Shown here piece by piece: positions 10,527 to 18,447 of a DNA stretch of 64,000 nucleotides (position 1 is its first letter; each line of letters opens with the position of its first letter). The notes beneath the pieces were generated by a model. It did no database searches, was not told where the DNA came from, and was given only the letters and a program-made list of their open reading frames with translations. Source of the stretch: Chitinophagales bacterium (GTDB lineage: Bacteria; Bacteroidota; Bacteroidia; Chitinophagales; Chitinophagaceae); contig JAFLBM010000007.1 in the NCBI GenBank assembly GCA_017303455.1, forward strand, positions 124,001 through 188,000, written 5' to 3'. Both the position numbers and the translations under genes were made by a program.

Positions 10527-11216
10527 ATGAAAACAGTGATCATCACGGGTGTTTCCGGCAACCTGGGCCGTGCTGTCAGTAAAAAATTCCTGGCCGAAGG
10601 GTACAGGGTGATCGGGACTTTGCTGCCTAAAGATCCGGCAGGCCTCTTTATCCCGCATGAGTATTTTGAAACGGCCACCGCCAACCTTGCAGAGGAAGAA
10701 TCTGCCCGGCAGTTTGTATCGGCTGTGATCAGCCGGAATGGAACAATTGATGCTGCTGTACTTACCGTAGGGGGTTTTGCTATGGGTGCTGTTGCTGAAA
10801 CCGGAACAGCAGATATTAACCAGCAGTTGCAGTTGAATTTTGAAACTGCTTACAATGTGGCCCGGCCTGTTTTTGTACAGATGATGAAGCAGGGCAGCGG
10901 CCGTATTTTTTTGATCGGATCAAAACCGGGACTGGATATGCGGAATGGTAAAGGAATGGTAGCTTATAGTTTGGCCAAGTCGCTGATCTTCCGGCTGGCA
11001 GAATTAATGAATGAAGAAGCTAAGGGAATGAACGTGGTGACCAGTGTGGTGGTTCCTTCGACTATTGATACACCCCAGAACCGGAAGAGTATGCCGGAGG
11101 CCGATCCCTCAAAATGGGTGAGTGCGGATACGATCGCCAACGTGATATATTTTTATTGCAGGGATGAAGCGGCTGCACTTCGGGAGCCGGTGATCAAAGT
11201 GTACAATAACAGTTGA
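10527..11216 (+). CDS. Short-chain dehydrogenase/reductase
   Basis: 229 residues, a single Rossmann-fold SDR. The cofactor motif is TGVSGNLG near the N-terminus (a classical TGxxxGxG variant), and the active-site segment has FLIGSKPG and AYSLAKSL with the Tyr-xxx-Lys pair. Substrate is unknown. ATG 10527 (MKTVIITG) is preferred to the ORF start at 10491 because the beta1 strand begins there. It is divergent from the type B T9SS gene and convergent with the fusion gene that ends at 11223. Confidence 0.86.
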   Translation: MKTVIITGVSGNLGRAVSKKFLAEGYRVIGTLLPKDPAGLFIPHEYFETATANLAEEESARQFVSAVISRNGTIDAAVLTVGGFAMGAVAETGTADINQQLQLNFETAYNVARPVFVQMMKQGSGRIFLIGSKPGLDMRNGKGMVAYSLAKSLIFRLAELMNEEAKGMNVVTSVVVPSTIDTPQNRKSMPEADPSKWVSADTIANVIYFYCRDEAAALREPVIKVYNNS

Positions 11217-11222
11217 TTCTTT

Positions 11223-12599
11223 TTAGGCAAATTCCAGTAATTCTTTAAACGATGATTCTTTAATAGTGATATCGGCTACAAAATTCATCAGTTCGTTGGC
11301 AGAGCAAAAGGAAACACCGACACCTGCTTTTTTGATCATGCAAAGATCATTCTCGCTATCGCCGACAGCAATGGTATTATTCATATCAATCTTATAGTGC
11401 AAGAGGATATGCTGCATGGCATTGGTTTTACACATCGTGTGTTTGCAAACGGAGCCGGGATGGTTAAAAAAGAAGGATGGCAATTTTACTTCCCCGGTGG
11501 CGATGCTTTTGGAAAACTCCAGTTCATTGCCCAATGAAAAATCAATACCCAGTTTTGTTTTCACATGATTGACCACTACATCATAACTGTCGCTGATGAT
11601 GCCCACCACGTAGCCCCGCTGTTTTAATTCAGTAATGATTGCTTCGGCGTCATCCACCGGCGGAATACTGTCCGCAACCGCCAGCACCTGCGAGATATTC
11701 AAGCCTTTCATCAGCCGGGCAATGTTTTTGGTCCGGATCACCGGGTCAGTTTCCTGGCTCCGGATGCTGAGCAGCTCTTTGTCGAACCCATAGAACCGGG
11801 CACAGGTATCAATAAAACGGCCCTGCAATAAGGTATTATCCATATCAAAGATGGCCATCTTATCCAATCCTTTCAGTCCTTCTTTTATAGCAAAATCCAT
11901 CTGGTCCCTTATTTCTGACAGCACACTCAATTCTTCCAGGGTGGCATTGGGTTTATTCTGCTGCATGGCCCTGCTGATGATTGCTTTGGATACTTCTTTG
12001 CTCATTTTACCCAGTTCCTGCCAGGGCTTGCTGTTGTTGGTGATATAACCAATATTCACTTCCTGCACCCTTGCTTTCAGTAAATGCATATCAATGAGAA
12101 TGCCGATGTCCACTCCATAATCATCACTGAAATCAAGTTGCTGCAATAAATATTTTTTACCGGCAATCATGCCACTGAGTGGTTGGGAAAAATGAGAAAG
12201 GTCGGGGAATAAAATATTCAGTAAGGGTTTGGCCACCAGTTCGGTCACTCTTCCAGCATTGCGGGCAAAACAGGCTTTTACAAAATCGGCCTGGTCTTCT
12301 AATAGTGGTATTGTAAGGCTTTCAATAGTACGTTCAGGATAGGGATCAATATCTCCATCCAAAAACACGATGATCTCATTGGCGGCGCAGAGCAACCCGT
12401 CTTTCATGGAAGCCCCCTTGCCCAGTTTAGTGCTGGTAATTACTTTGGCCCCTGCTTTTTTTGCCAGTGCCACAGTTTGATCCAATGATTTATCATCCAC
12501 CACGATCACTTCGGTTACCTGTTTGCACTGAAACGCAAACCGGACCACATTTTCAATTGTATCGCTTTCGTTCAGTACCGGGATGATGACGGTTATCAT
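11223..12599 (-). CDS. Fusion of GpgS-like (GT81) glycosyltransferase and HAD-IB phosphatase
   Basis: 458 residues in two enzymes. Residues 1-215 are a nucleotide-sugar transferase that, beyond the generic GT-A start (VIIPVLNES, DGD at 81-83), carries the blocks of actinobacterial glucosyl-3-phosphoglycerate synthase: GRVTELVAKPLL (116-127), QPLSG (139-143), YGVDIGILID (161-170) and SKPWQELGKMSKEV (190-203). The residue aligned with the metal-binding His of the Mycobacterium enzyme is Asn188. Residues 246-458 are a SerB-type HAD phosphatase with FDMDNT (Asp252/Asp254), ISDS (335-338), Lys391 and GDSEND (413-418). Together they would make and then dephosphorylate a phosphoglycerate glycoside, releasing glucosylglycerate or a relative. 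The sugar donor and product are inferred. A -7 box is at 12622-12629. Confidence 0.78.
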   Translation of the reverse strand: MITVIIPVLNESDTIENVVRFAFQCKQVTEVIVVDDKSLDQTVALAKKAGAKVITSTKLGKGASMKDGLLCAANEIIVFLDGDIDPYPERTIESLTIPLLEDQADFVKACFARNAGRVTELVAKPLLNILFPDLSHFSQPLSGMIAGKKYLLQQLDFSDDYGVDIGILIDMHLLKARVQEVNIGYITNNSKPWQELGKMSKEVSKAIISRAMQQNKPNATLEELSVLSEIRDQMDFAIKEGLKGLDKMAIFDMDNTLLQGRFIDTCARFYGFDKELLSIRSQETDPVIRTKNIARLMKGLNISQVLAVADSIPPVDDAEAIITELKQRGYVVGIISDSYDVVVNHVKTKLGIDFSLGNELEFSKSIATGEVKLPSFFFNHPGSVCKHTMCKTNAMQHILLHYKIDMNNTIAVGDSENDLCMIKKAGVGVSFCSANELMNFVADITIKESSFKELLEFA

Positions 12600-12621
12600 G
12601 CAGTTGTTTTTAATGAATGTA

Positions 12622-12629
12622 CAAAGGTA
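12622..12629 (-). promoter_or_regulatory. -7 box upstream of the GT/HAD fusion gene
   Basis: The minus strand reads TACCTTTG, a full match to TAnnTTTG, 23 bases from the start codon. The -33 region is poor. Confidence 0.45.
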
Positions 12630-12847
12630 ACGGCAGTGTATAAGGCGAATATTAAGCCAGTCTTAGAACGGGGTTAGATTTTTTACCAAAGAGAAGGATG
12701 GGTTAAACTTACGCACAAACTTTTTGTCTATTGAATTCTTTTATACAAACAATCCGGACCGAACAGGATATGCGTAAATGGGCTGACAGGCGCATGACAA
12801 AAAATATTTTCTGGCAAGGTCCTTGCAAAACGGGTGGTAACACAAAA

Positions 12848-13549
12848 ATGAAAACTATGTATAAACAATTCGTATGCTTGATCGCTGCAGTCTGTATGAC
12901 TGCTGTATCTGTGAACGCACAACAATCGTCTGCCTTTATCCGTGCTGGTTTCAATATGGCCAATATCAGTGTCACTAATGACGGCAGTGTGGATGATAAT
13001 AAGGCGCTGGGCAGTTTCCAGCTGGGCATTATTGGTGACCTGCCGTTGGCCTCTTTTCTTTCCGTGCAGCCGGGTTTATTGTTCACCGGTAAAGGATCCA
13101 AAACCCAATCGGGCAATACCAGTGATGCCACGTATTACCGGGCCAGCACCAATCCTTATTATATTGAAATGCCGGTGAACCTTGTTTTTAAGACACCTGC
13201 CGGCCCGGTGAAATTTTTTGCGGGTGCCGGTCCTTATATTGCTGTGGGTATTGCAGGTAAGAATAAAGTGGAAGGAAAATTCCTGGGCACTTCTTTCAAC
13301 AGTGAAAATAAAATTGAGTGGTCCAATGATGATCCTTCAACCTTTAATTATGAGGAAGGTGCCGGCTACGGAATCATGAAACGGTTTGATTATGGTTTGA
13401 ACGGCCTGGCCGGTATTGAAACTAAACCGGCGGTGATCTCATTGAACTATGGGTTGGGATTAGCCAAACTGCAAAGCGGCAGCAACAGCAGTGCGGATGA
13501 AAAAAATAAACACCGGGTGCTGAGCCTGACCATTGGCTTCCGGTTATAA
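12848..13549 (+). CDS. Outer-membrane beta-barrel protein (porin-like, OmpW/PorT-type size class)
   Basis: 233 residues: signal peptide MKTMYKQFVCLIAAVCMTAVSVNA followed by alternating amphipathic strands (SAFIRAGFNMANI, GDLPLASFLSVQPGLLFTGKG, YIEMPVNLVFKTPAGPVKFFAGAGPYIAVGI) and a terminal strand HRVLSLTIGFRL. That is the pattern of the small eight-stranded outer-membrane barrels common in Bacteroidota. Function unknown. The frame is open from 12731, but the signal peptide fixes the start at 12848 (or 12857). A terminator follows at 13583. Confidence 0.82.
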   Translation: MKTMYKQFVCLIAAVCMTAVSVNAQQSSAFIRAGFNMANISVTNDGSVDDNKALGSFQLGIIGDLPLASFLSVQPGLLFTGKGSKTQSGNTSDATYYRASTNPYYIEMPVNLVFKTPAGPVKFFAGAGPYIAVGIAGKNKVEGKFLGTSFNSENKIEWSNDDPSTFNYEEGAGYGIMKRFDYGLNGLAGIETKPAVISLNYGLGLAKLQSGSNSSADEKNKHRVLSLTIGFRL

Positions 13550-13582
13550 ATTGTCTTCTTGTTACCGTGTTTTTCAGATACG

Positions 13583-13611
13583 GCGTCCCTGGGTAAGGGA
13601 CGCTTTTTTTT
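13583..13611 (+). terminator. Terminator of the outer-membrane barrel gene
   Basis: GCGTCCCT (13583-13590) pairs perfectly with AGGGACGC (13596-13603), followed by eight T. Confidence 0.9.
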
Positions 13612-13612
13612 G

Positions 13613-13780
13613 CCCCACCCTAACCCTCCCCATGTGATGGGGAGGGGACCGTCTCCGTAAACCTTAAATTCATTATGGGCCCGTAATTCAAACTCTTTAT
13701 CGTTTGTAAATTTTCAATCCTTTAAAAACCTTAGTGCTTTGATGTCTCCCTCTCCGCCCGGCGGAGAGGGTCGGGGAGAG
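13613..13780 (+). repeat. Interspersed repeat, tandem unit 1 (168 bp)
   Basis: A 168-base unit that begins CCCCACCCTAACCC and ends GGGTCGGGGAGAG. It is bounded by two hairpins: CCCTCCCC/GGGGAGGG near 13625-13646 and CCCTCTCC/GGAGAGGG near 13748-13770. The interior is AT-rich without a reading frame. Unit 2 repeats it with only a handful of substitutions, and an inverted diverged copy is at 2422-2590. Confidence 0.88.
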
Positions 13781-13793
13781 ATGCAATTCATTT

Positions 13794-13961
13794 CCCCACC
13801 CTAACCCTCTCCATGTGATGGGGAGGGGACAGCCTCCGTAAACCTTAAATTCATTATGGGCCCATAATTCAAACTCTTCATCGTTTGTAAATTTTCAATC
13901 CTTTAAAAACCTTAGTGCTTTGATGTCCCCCTCTCCGCCCGGCGGAAAGGGTCGGGGAGAG
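13794..13961 (+). repeat. Interspersed repeat, tandem unit 2 (168 bp)
   Basis: Same length as unit 1 and separated from it by 13 bases. Visible differences include CGTCTCCG/AGCCTCCG, GGGCCCG/GGGCCCA, TTTATCG/TTCATCG and GGAGAGGG/GGAAAGGG. The last change weakens the second hairpin. The remaining bases to 14002 hold no gene. Confidence 0.88.
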
Positions 13962-14002
13962 GCAACTCTATTAATCACTATCTTGCGCCCCAATTCCTCT
14001 CT

Positions 14003-14404
14003 ATGCGTTACCTGAAATGGATCGGCCTGGCTGCGGCCGCACTGCTTATCGTGTCCTGCTTTACTCCCTGGGTGATTATCGAATCAAAAAACATTACCGT
14101 GAGCGGGGTGGAAGCGGCCGGTACTAATTTTGGTAAGCCCGGTTATATCAACCTCATCATGGCCTTGTTATTTATTCCGCTGACGCTGATACCCCGGGTA
14201 TGGGCCAAGCGGCTCAACCTGGCCGTAGTGGCACTGAACCTGGCCTGGACGGCCCGCAACTATTTTGTACTCGGCACCTGTTCGGGTGGCGAGTGCCCCG
14301 GCCGGCAAATGGGTTTGTACCTGCTGGTGCTGGCGGCCCTGCTGATGCTGGTTTCGGCCTTATTCCCGGATATGGAATTAAAAGAAACCCCTTCGGAAAA
14401 ATAG
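14003..14404 (+). CDS. Small four-helix membrane protein of unknown function
   Basis: 133 residues with four hydrophobic segments (about residues 4-25, 47-67, 74-92 and 103-122) and two cysteines in the loop GTCSGGEC. A lipoprotein-like LIVSC in TM1 lacks the usual lipobox context. I recognise no family. The gene is isolated between the tandem repeats and a T9SS protein gene. Codon use is GC-rich compared with the next gene. Confidence 0.72.
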   Translation: MRYLKWIGLAAAALLIVSCFTPWVIIESKNITVSGVEAAGTNFGKPGYINLIMALLFIPLTLIPRVWAKRLNLAVVALNLAWTARNYFVLGTCSGGECPGRQMGLYLLVLAALLMLVSALFPDMELKETPSEK

Positions 14405-14554
14405 TTTTCCACAGGCCGTCTTTCTCCCTTGAAATAAAGGCATTTCCCTTTATTTTTATAATCTTACAACCCTCCTTACAAGATTCAAAAAATGAGCATA
14501 CCAATGTTCATGTTTTGATAATATCAACCACTGCTGAGCTAACAGTGGCCCTTA

Positions 14555-14562
14555 TATTTTTG
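14555..14562 (+). promoter_or_regulatory. -7 box upstream of the 1114-residue T9SS gene
   Basis: TATTTTTG matches TAnnTTTG and lies 82 bases before the start codon. A 6-bp inverted repeat (CCACTG at 14528-14533, CAGTGG at 14543-14548) lies just upstream. The -33 box is not convincing. Confidence 0.4.
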
Positions 14563-14644
14563 CTATCCGTTCCAATCCTGTCTGAAGCCTTAGTTAGTAA
14601 CCCGCCCCTGTGCAAGCATTTCTTCATAAAACCTAACTAAGAGC

Positions 14645-17600
14645 ATGAAAAAAATTTACTTTTTACTCGCCATGATGATGGCGGTGAGCGGAGCGTTTGG
14701 ACAAAACATTATCTGGAATTTTGGTACCGCTGCTGGCAATGCCGCACCTTCTACAAACAGTACCACCAATCTGACAATTTCAGATATTACCCAAGGGAAT
14801 AATAACGGTACAACAACTCTATTAACCACAACATCAGCATCAACTGGGTACGCAGGAGCTTCTGGTCAGTATAATGCCGGGGCTGCGGCGAGGATTGGCG
14901 CATTGAATACAGGTGCAAGCGGAAGTGCTTATTTTGAATTTACACTGACTCCTGATGCCGGATTTACTGTATCCGTAACTGCTATTAGTTTTGGTTCCCG
15001 ATCAACAGCAACAGGGCCACAAGCAGTTGCAATTCGAAGCAGTTTAGACGCTTATGCATCCGATTATGCTACTGATGGACTTCTGGCAAATTCAACGTGG
15101 GCATTAAAAACTCCAAGTGTAACAGCAATTACCAGTGCAGTAGGCACAGCGGTTACTATAAGAATTTTTGGATATAATGGCGCGGGTTCGCCAGGTGCAG
15201 GAACCGCTAATTGGAGAATAGATGATTTGGCATTAACTGTAAATGTTACTGGCGGTGCTTCACCATCTATATCTGCATCGCCATTAAGTTTATCCGGCTT
15301 TATTTCAACAGCCAGTGTTGCTTCTTCAGAGCAAACTTATTCAGTAAGTGGCTCAAATCTTACTGCTGATATCGTAGTTACACCACCAGCAGGTTTCCAG
15401 ATATCCACCACCAGTGGTTCTGGGTATTCATCTTCCGCTATTAATTTAACTCCTTCATCAGGTACTGTTGCTGCAACTCCTATTTATGTTGTTCTGAATT
15501 CTGCAACATTGGGAACTAATACAGGTGATATTACCAATGCAAGCACAGGCGCCACTACCCGTAATGTTTCATTAACAGGTAAAGTACTGGCTGCTGAACC
15601 AACTGCCCAAGGTGCTATAACTTTTGGGGCAATCGATAACAGCAGTATTGTTGTCAACTTCAGCAGTGGTGATGGTGCCAAACGAATTGTGTTAGCTAAA
15701 TTAGCGACGGCTGTTAACAGTGATCCTGTTGACGGCACTACCTATACAGCCAATGCAGCTTTTGGCAGCGGCACACAGATAGGAACCGGTAATTATGTGG
15801 TATATGCGGGAGCCGGTAATACAGTTACTGTGAACGGTCTTGCTTCAGGTGCCACTTATCATTTTGCGGTGTATGAATTTAATGATGGTGGCACGGCGGG
15901 TGCTGAAAATTATTTGCTGACAGCACCTGGTACAAATAATGAGACCACCACCGTTTCTGTTACCACTTATACCTGGTCGGGCAGTAATGGCGACTGGACG
16001 GTTGCTGCTAACTGGACGCCAACAAGAACAGCTCCTGCCACAACAGATATACTTCAATTCAATGATGGCAATGCATGGACGATTACCAATGTGCCTGCAC
16101 AAACCATTGGTCAGTTGTCTGTATCTAATAATACAACGATCAACCTGCAGTCTGCTGCCACAGCTACTTTAGCAGTTGGCGGTCTTGCCGGAACTGATCT
16201 TACGATTGGTGCCGGTTCGCAATTAAACTTTGATGGAACCTTTGCATTATCATTAGCGCTGGCTACCGGTGCCACAGGAACTGTTGATGGTGCCATGACA
16301 TTTACCAATGCTGCCCACCGGCTGACAAGTGCTGATGCAAGTGGTATTACATTTACAACTGGTTCTTCATTTACTGCTGGAACCGGTTTCGCAGGTAACT
16401 CGTTTGGTAATACTGGAACTGCAAATTCTGTGATTTTTACAAGTGGTTCAACATATAATCAGGTTACTGGTTCAAACCCTTTTGGTTTAGCACAACCAGC
16501 GTCAATAGTTGTTTTCCAAACTGGTAGTTTATATAAGGCGATCGGGACGGGATTTACTCCATCTTTCGCTGGAAGAACTTATGCAAACGTTGATTTTTCT
16601 GGAACAGCAGCTTTTACAATGACTGGTGCCTCTGCTGTATCAATAGATAACCTGACTGTAACTTCTGGAACTGCAAATATCAATATGACCGGAACAGCAA
16701 GTTCTATAAAGGGTAATATCAATGTTAGCCCGGGAGCAACTTTAAATTTTGGAGGTGCTTCAGCAGGTACAATGAATCTCAGTGGCACTGCTGCACAAAC
16801 AATCACCAATAATGGTACATTGACTTTTGGTGCTAATCAAAGCATTGCCATAAATAATGCAAATGGTATCACATTAGCTTCTGATGTTGATATGAGTAAT
16901 GCGGCTGCTTTGGTTCTGACAGCCGGTAAGATCACCCTGGGTAATTTCAATCTTACAGCCACTACTGTTACCGGTGGTGATGCTGTTAACTATATCGTTA
17001 CCGATGGCACAGGTGGTTTAACATTAAATTCAATTGACGTTGCCCCCAAAACCTTCCCGGTTGGTCACAGCAGGTATAACCCGGTGATCATCGAAAACGG
17101 AAGCAATGTAAACTGGAAAGTAGTGGTAACAGATGGTCTTACTGCTGATCCCGGTTTCAATACTAATAAAGCGGTATTGCTGAGCTGGAATATCACACCT
17201 TCAGTGAATCCTCCTGCTGGTGGTGCAGATATTACCTTCCAGTTTGATGAAACCACGCAAGTGGGTGCTTCTTTCTCACTGGCTGAAGCGGTGCAGGCCT
17301 GGCGCAGACCATTTGGTGCCTGGCTGGCTGTTGGTGCTCCTGTCTCTGTCAATGGTTCAGTGGGAGTACGCACAGCTAAAGTGCTTGGGTTAACACAATT
17401 CTCTCCTTATGCATTAGCCAATATCAGCGGTCCGCTCCCTGTTTCCTTCGGTACGGTTCGTGCAGCACAACAAGGTTCCGCTATCAAGATCGACTGGAGC
17501 AACCTGACAGAGCAGGATGTGCTGAGTTATAGTGTTGAACATTCATTGAATGGCCGTGACTTTACTGGCCTTACTGCCGTGGCTGCTGCCCGCAACGATG

Positions 17601-17989
17601 GCGGTAAAGCTGATTACAGTTATTTACATACAACTCCTGTTCGTGGCATCAACTATTACCGCATCCGTTCTGCTGAAACAAACGGTGTGGCCAAGGTGAG
17701 CATCATTGTGAAAGTGGATACAAGAGGCGGCAAGATGGATATTGTGATCTACCCGAACCCGGTAACGGATGGTACGATTTCATTACAGGCTACTGACCTG
17801 GCGAAGGGACAATACAGTATCCGTGTATTTGCGGCCAATGGCCAGCAGGTATACACACAGGCCTTATCACATGCCGGTGGTTCGGTTACTGAATCGGTTC
17901 AACTGCCTGCCACTATCAAAGCAGGTATCTATAACCTGGTGATCAGTTCCGGTGAAATGAAAATGGTGAAGACCTTTATGGTGCGATAA
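14645..17989 (+). CDS. Large secreted T9SS type A protein
   Basis: 1114 residues. The signal peptide MKKIYFLLAMMMAVSGAFGQ is followed by a lectin-like beta domain (about 20-200), an FN3-like region with the ISASPLSLSGFISTASVASSEQTYSVSG motif seen in Bacteroidota surface proteins, a second FN3-like domain (about 310-430), and a low-complexity Thr/Ser/Gly beta-helix-like region (about 430-830) starting with YTWSGSNGDWTVAANWTP. The last 180 residues (LPVSFGTVRA... to FMVR) hold a beta domain and a type A sorting domain with IYPNPV. That C-terminal module is a close relative of the one in the next gene. It is a likely cell-surface or matrix protein; no catalytic motif is seen. Confidence 0.85.
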   Translation: MKKIYFLLAMMMAVSGAFGQNIIWNFGTAAGNAAPSTNSTTNLTISDITQGNNNGTTTLLTTTSASTGYAGASGQYNAGAAARIGALNTGASGSAYFEFTLTPDAGFTVSVTAISFGSRSTATGPQAVAIRSSLDAYASDYATDGLLANSTWALKTPSVTAITSAVGTAVTIRIFGYNGAGSPGAGTANWRIDDLALTVNVTGGASPSISASPLSLSGFISTASVASSEQTYSVSGSNLTADIVVTPPAGFQISTTSGSGYSSSAINLTPSSGTVAATPIYVVLNSATLGTNTGDITNASTGATTRNVSLTGKVLAAEPTAQGAITFGAIDNSSIVVNFSSGDGAKRIVLAKLATAVNSDPVDGTTYTANAAFGSGTQIGTGNYVVYAGAGNTVTVNGLASGATYHFAVYEFNDGGTAGAENYLLTAPGTNNETTTVSVTTYTWSGSNGDWTVAANWTPTRTAPATTDILQFNDGNAWTITNVPAQTIGQLSVSNNTTINLQSAATATLAVGGLAGTDLTIGAGSQLNFDGTFALSLALATGATGTVDGAMTFTNAAHRLTSADASGITFTTGSSFTAGTGFAGNSFGNTGTANSVIFTSGSTYNQVTGSNPFGLAQPASIVVFQTGSLYKAIGTGFTPSFAGRTYANVDFSGTAAFTMTGASAVSIDNLTVTSGTANINMTGTASSIKGNINVSPGATLNFGGASAGTMNLSGTAAQTITNNGTLTFGANQSIAINNANGITLASDVDMSNAAALVLTAGKITLGNFNLTATTVTGGDAVNYIVTDGTGGLTLNSIDVAPKTFPVGHSRYNPVIIENGSNVNWKVVVTDGLTADPGFNTNKAVLLSWNITPSVNPPAGGADITFQFDETTQVGASFSLAEAVQAWRRPFGAWLAVGAPVSVNGSVGVRTAKVLGLTQFSPYALANISGPLPVSFGTVRAAQQGSAIKIDWSNLTEQDVLSYSVEHSLNGRDFTGLTAVAAARNDGGKADYSYLHTTPVRGINYYRIRSAETNGVAKVSIIVKVDTRGGKMDIVIYPNPVTDGTISLQATDLAKGQYSIRVFAANGQQVYTQALSHAGGSVTESVQLPATIKAGIYNLVISSGEMKMVKTFMVR

Positions 17990-18030
17990 TATAATACCAG
18001 CGAAAGCCAACTGAAGAACCCCATAAAATG

Positions 18031-18061
18031 GAAAGGACCCCACAAGGTCCTTTCTTTTTTT
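18031..18061 (+). terminator. Terminator of the 1114-residue T9SS gene
   Basis: A 9-bp stem (GAAAGGACC at 18031-18039, GGTCCTTTC at 18046-18054) is followed by T-rich sequence. Confidence 0.88.
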
Positions 18062-18166
18062 ACATAGCCTAATAAACTACAACCACACTAAAAGGACATC
18101 CTGCTCTTTTCCGGGAATGATGAAGAAGGGACTAAAAAGGGTTGACCAGGACCAATTTCTAAGTGG

Positions 18167-18243
18167 ATTCTACTAATTGCAGTAGAATTTCATGTAAAAG
18201 ACCTTGAGAAACTTGCATGAAATACGGTTTTCTCCTACATTTG
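18167..18243 (+). promoter_or_regulatory. Promoter with two upstream palindromes
   Basis: TTG at 18213-18215, a 20-base spacer and TACATTTG at 18236-18243 form a good Bacteroidota promoter. A perfect 8-bp inverted repeat ATTCTACT / AGTAGAAT (18167-18174, 18181-18188) and a 7-bp one TTTCATG / CATGAAA (18188-18194, 18216-18222) lie upstream, the second overlapping the spacer. They look like regulator sites. The transcript would have a leader of nearly 200 bases; nothing else is seen between 18062 and 18447. Confidence 0.6.
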
Positions 18244-18447
18244 TACTCGTATTATCACCCACGTAATTCCACATCCTCCGAAATCCGTACCTGATCCTTT
18301 AAAATTTTAGTGATTGTAAAGATCATTGATCCAGTAATGGGTTAGTATCTCTTTATCCCTGGACAACCGCCCGGTATGGACGCAGGCTTGTATTGCCCTA
18401 CCGTATGAAAACGTATCTATTTAATCTGAATAATAAAACCCTGAACG

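Noticed and set aside
13613..13961. Insertion sequence
   Set aside because: No transposase frame and units of only 168 bases; at most a non-autonomous element.
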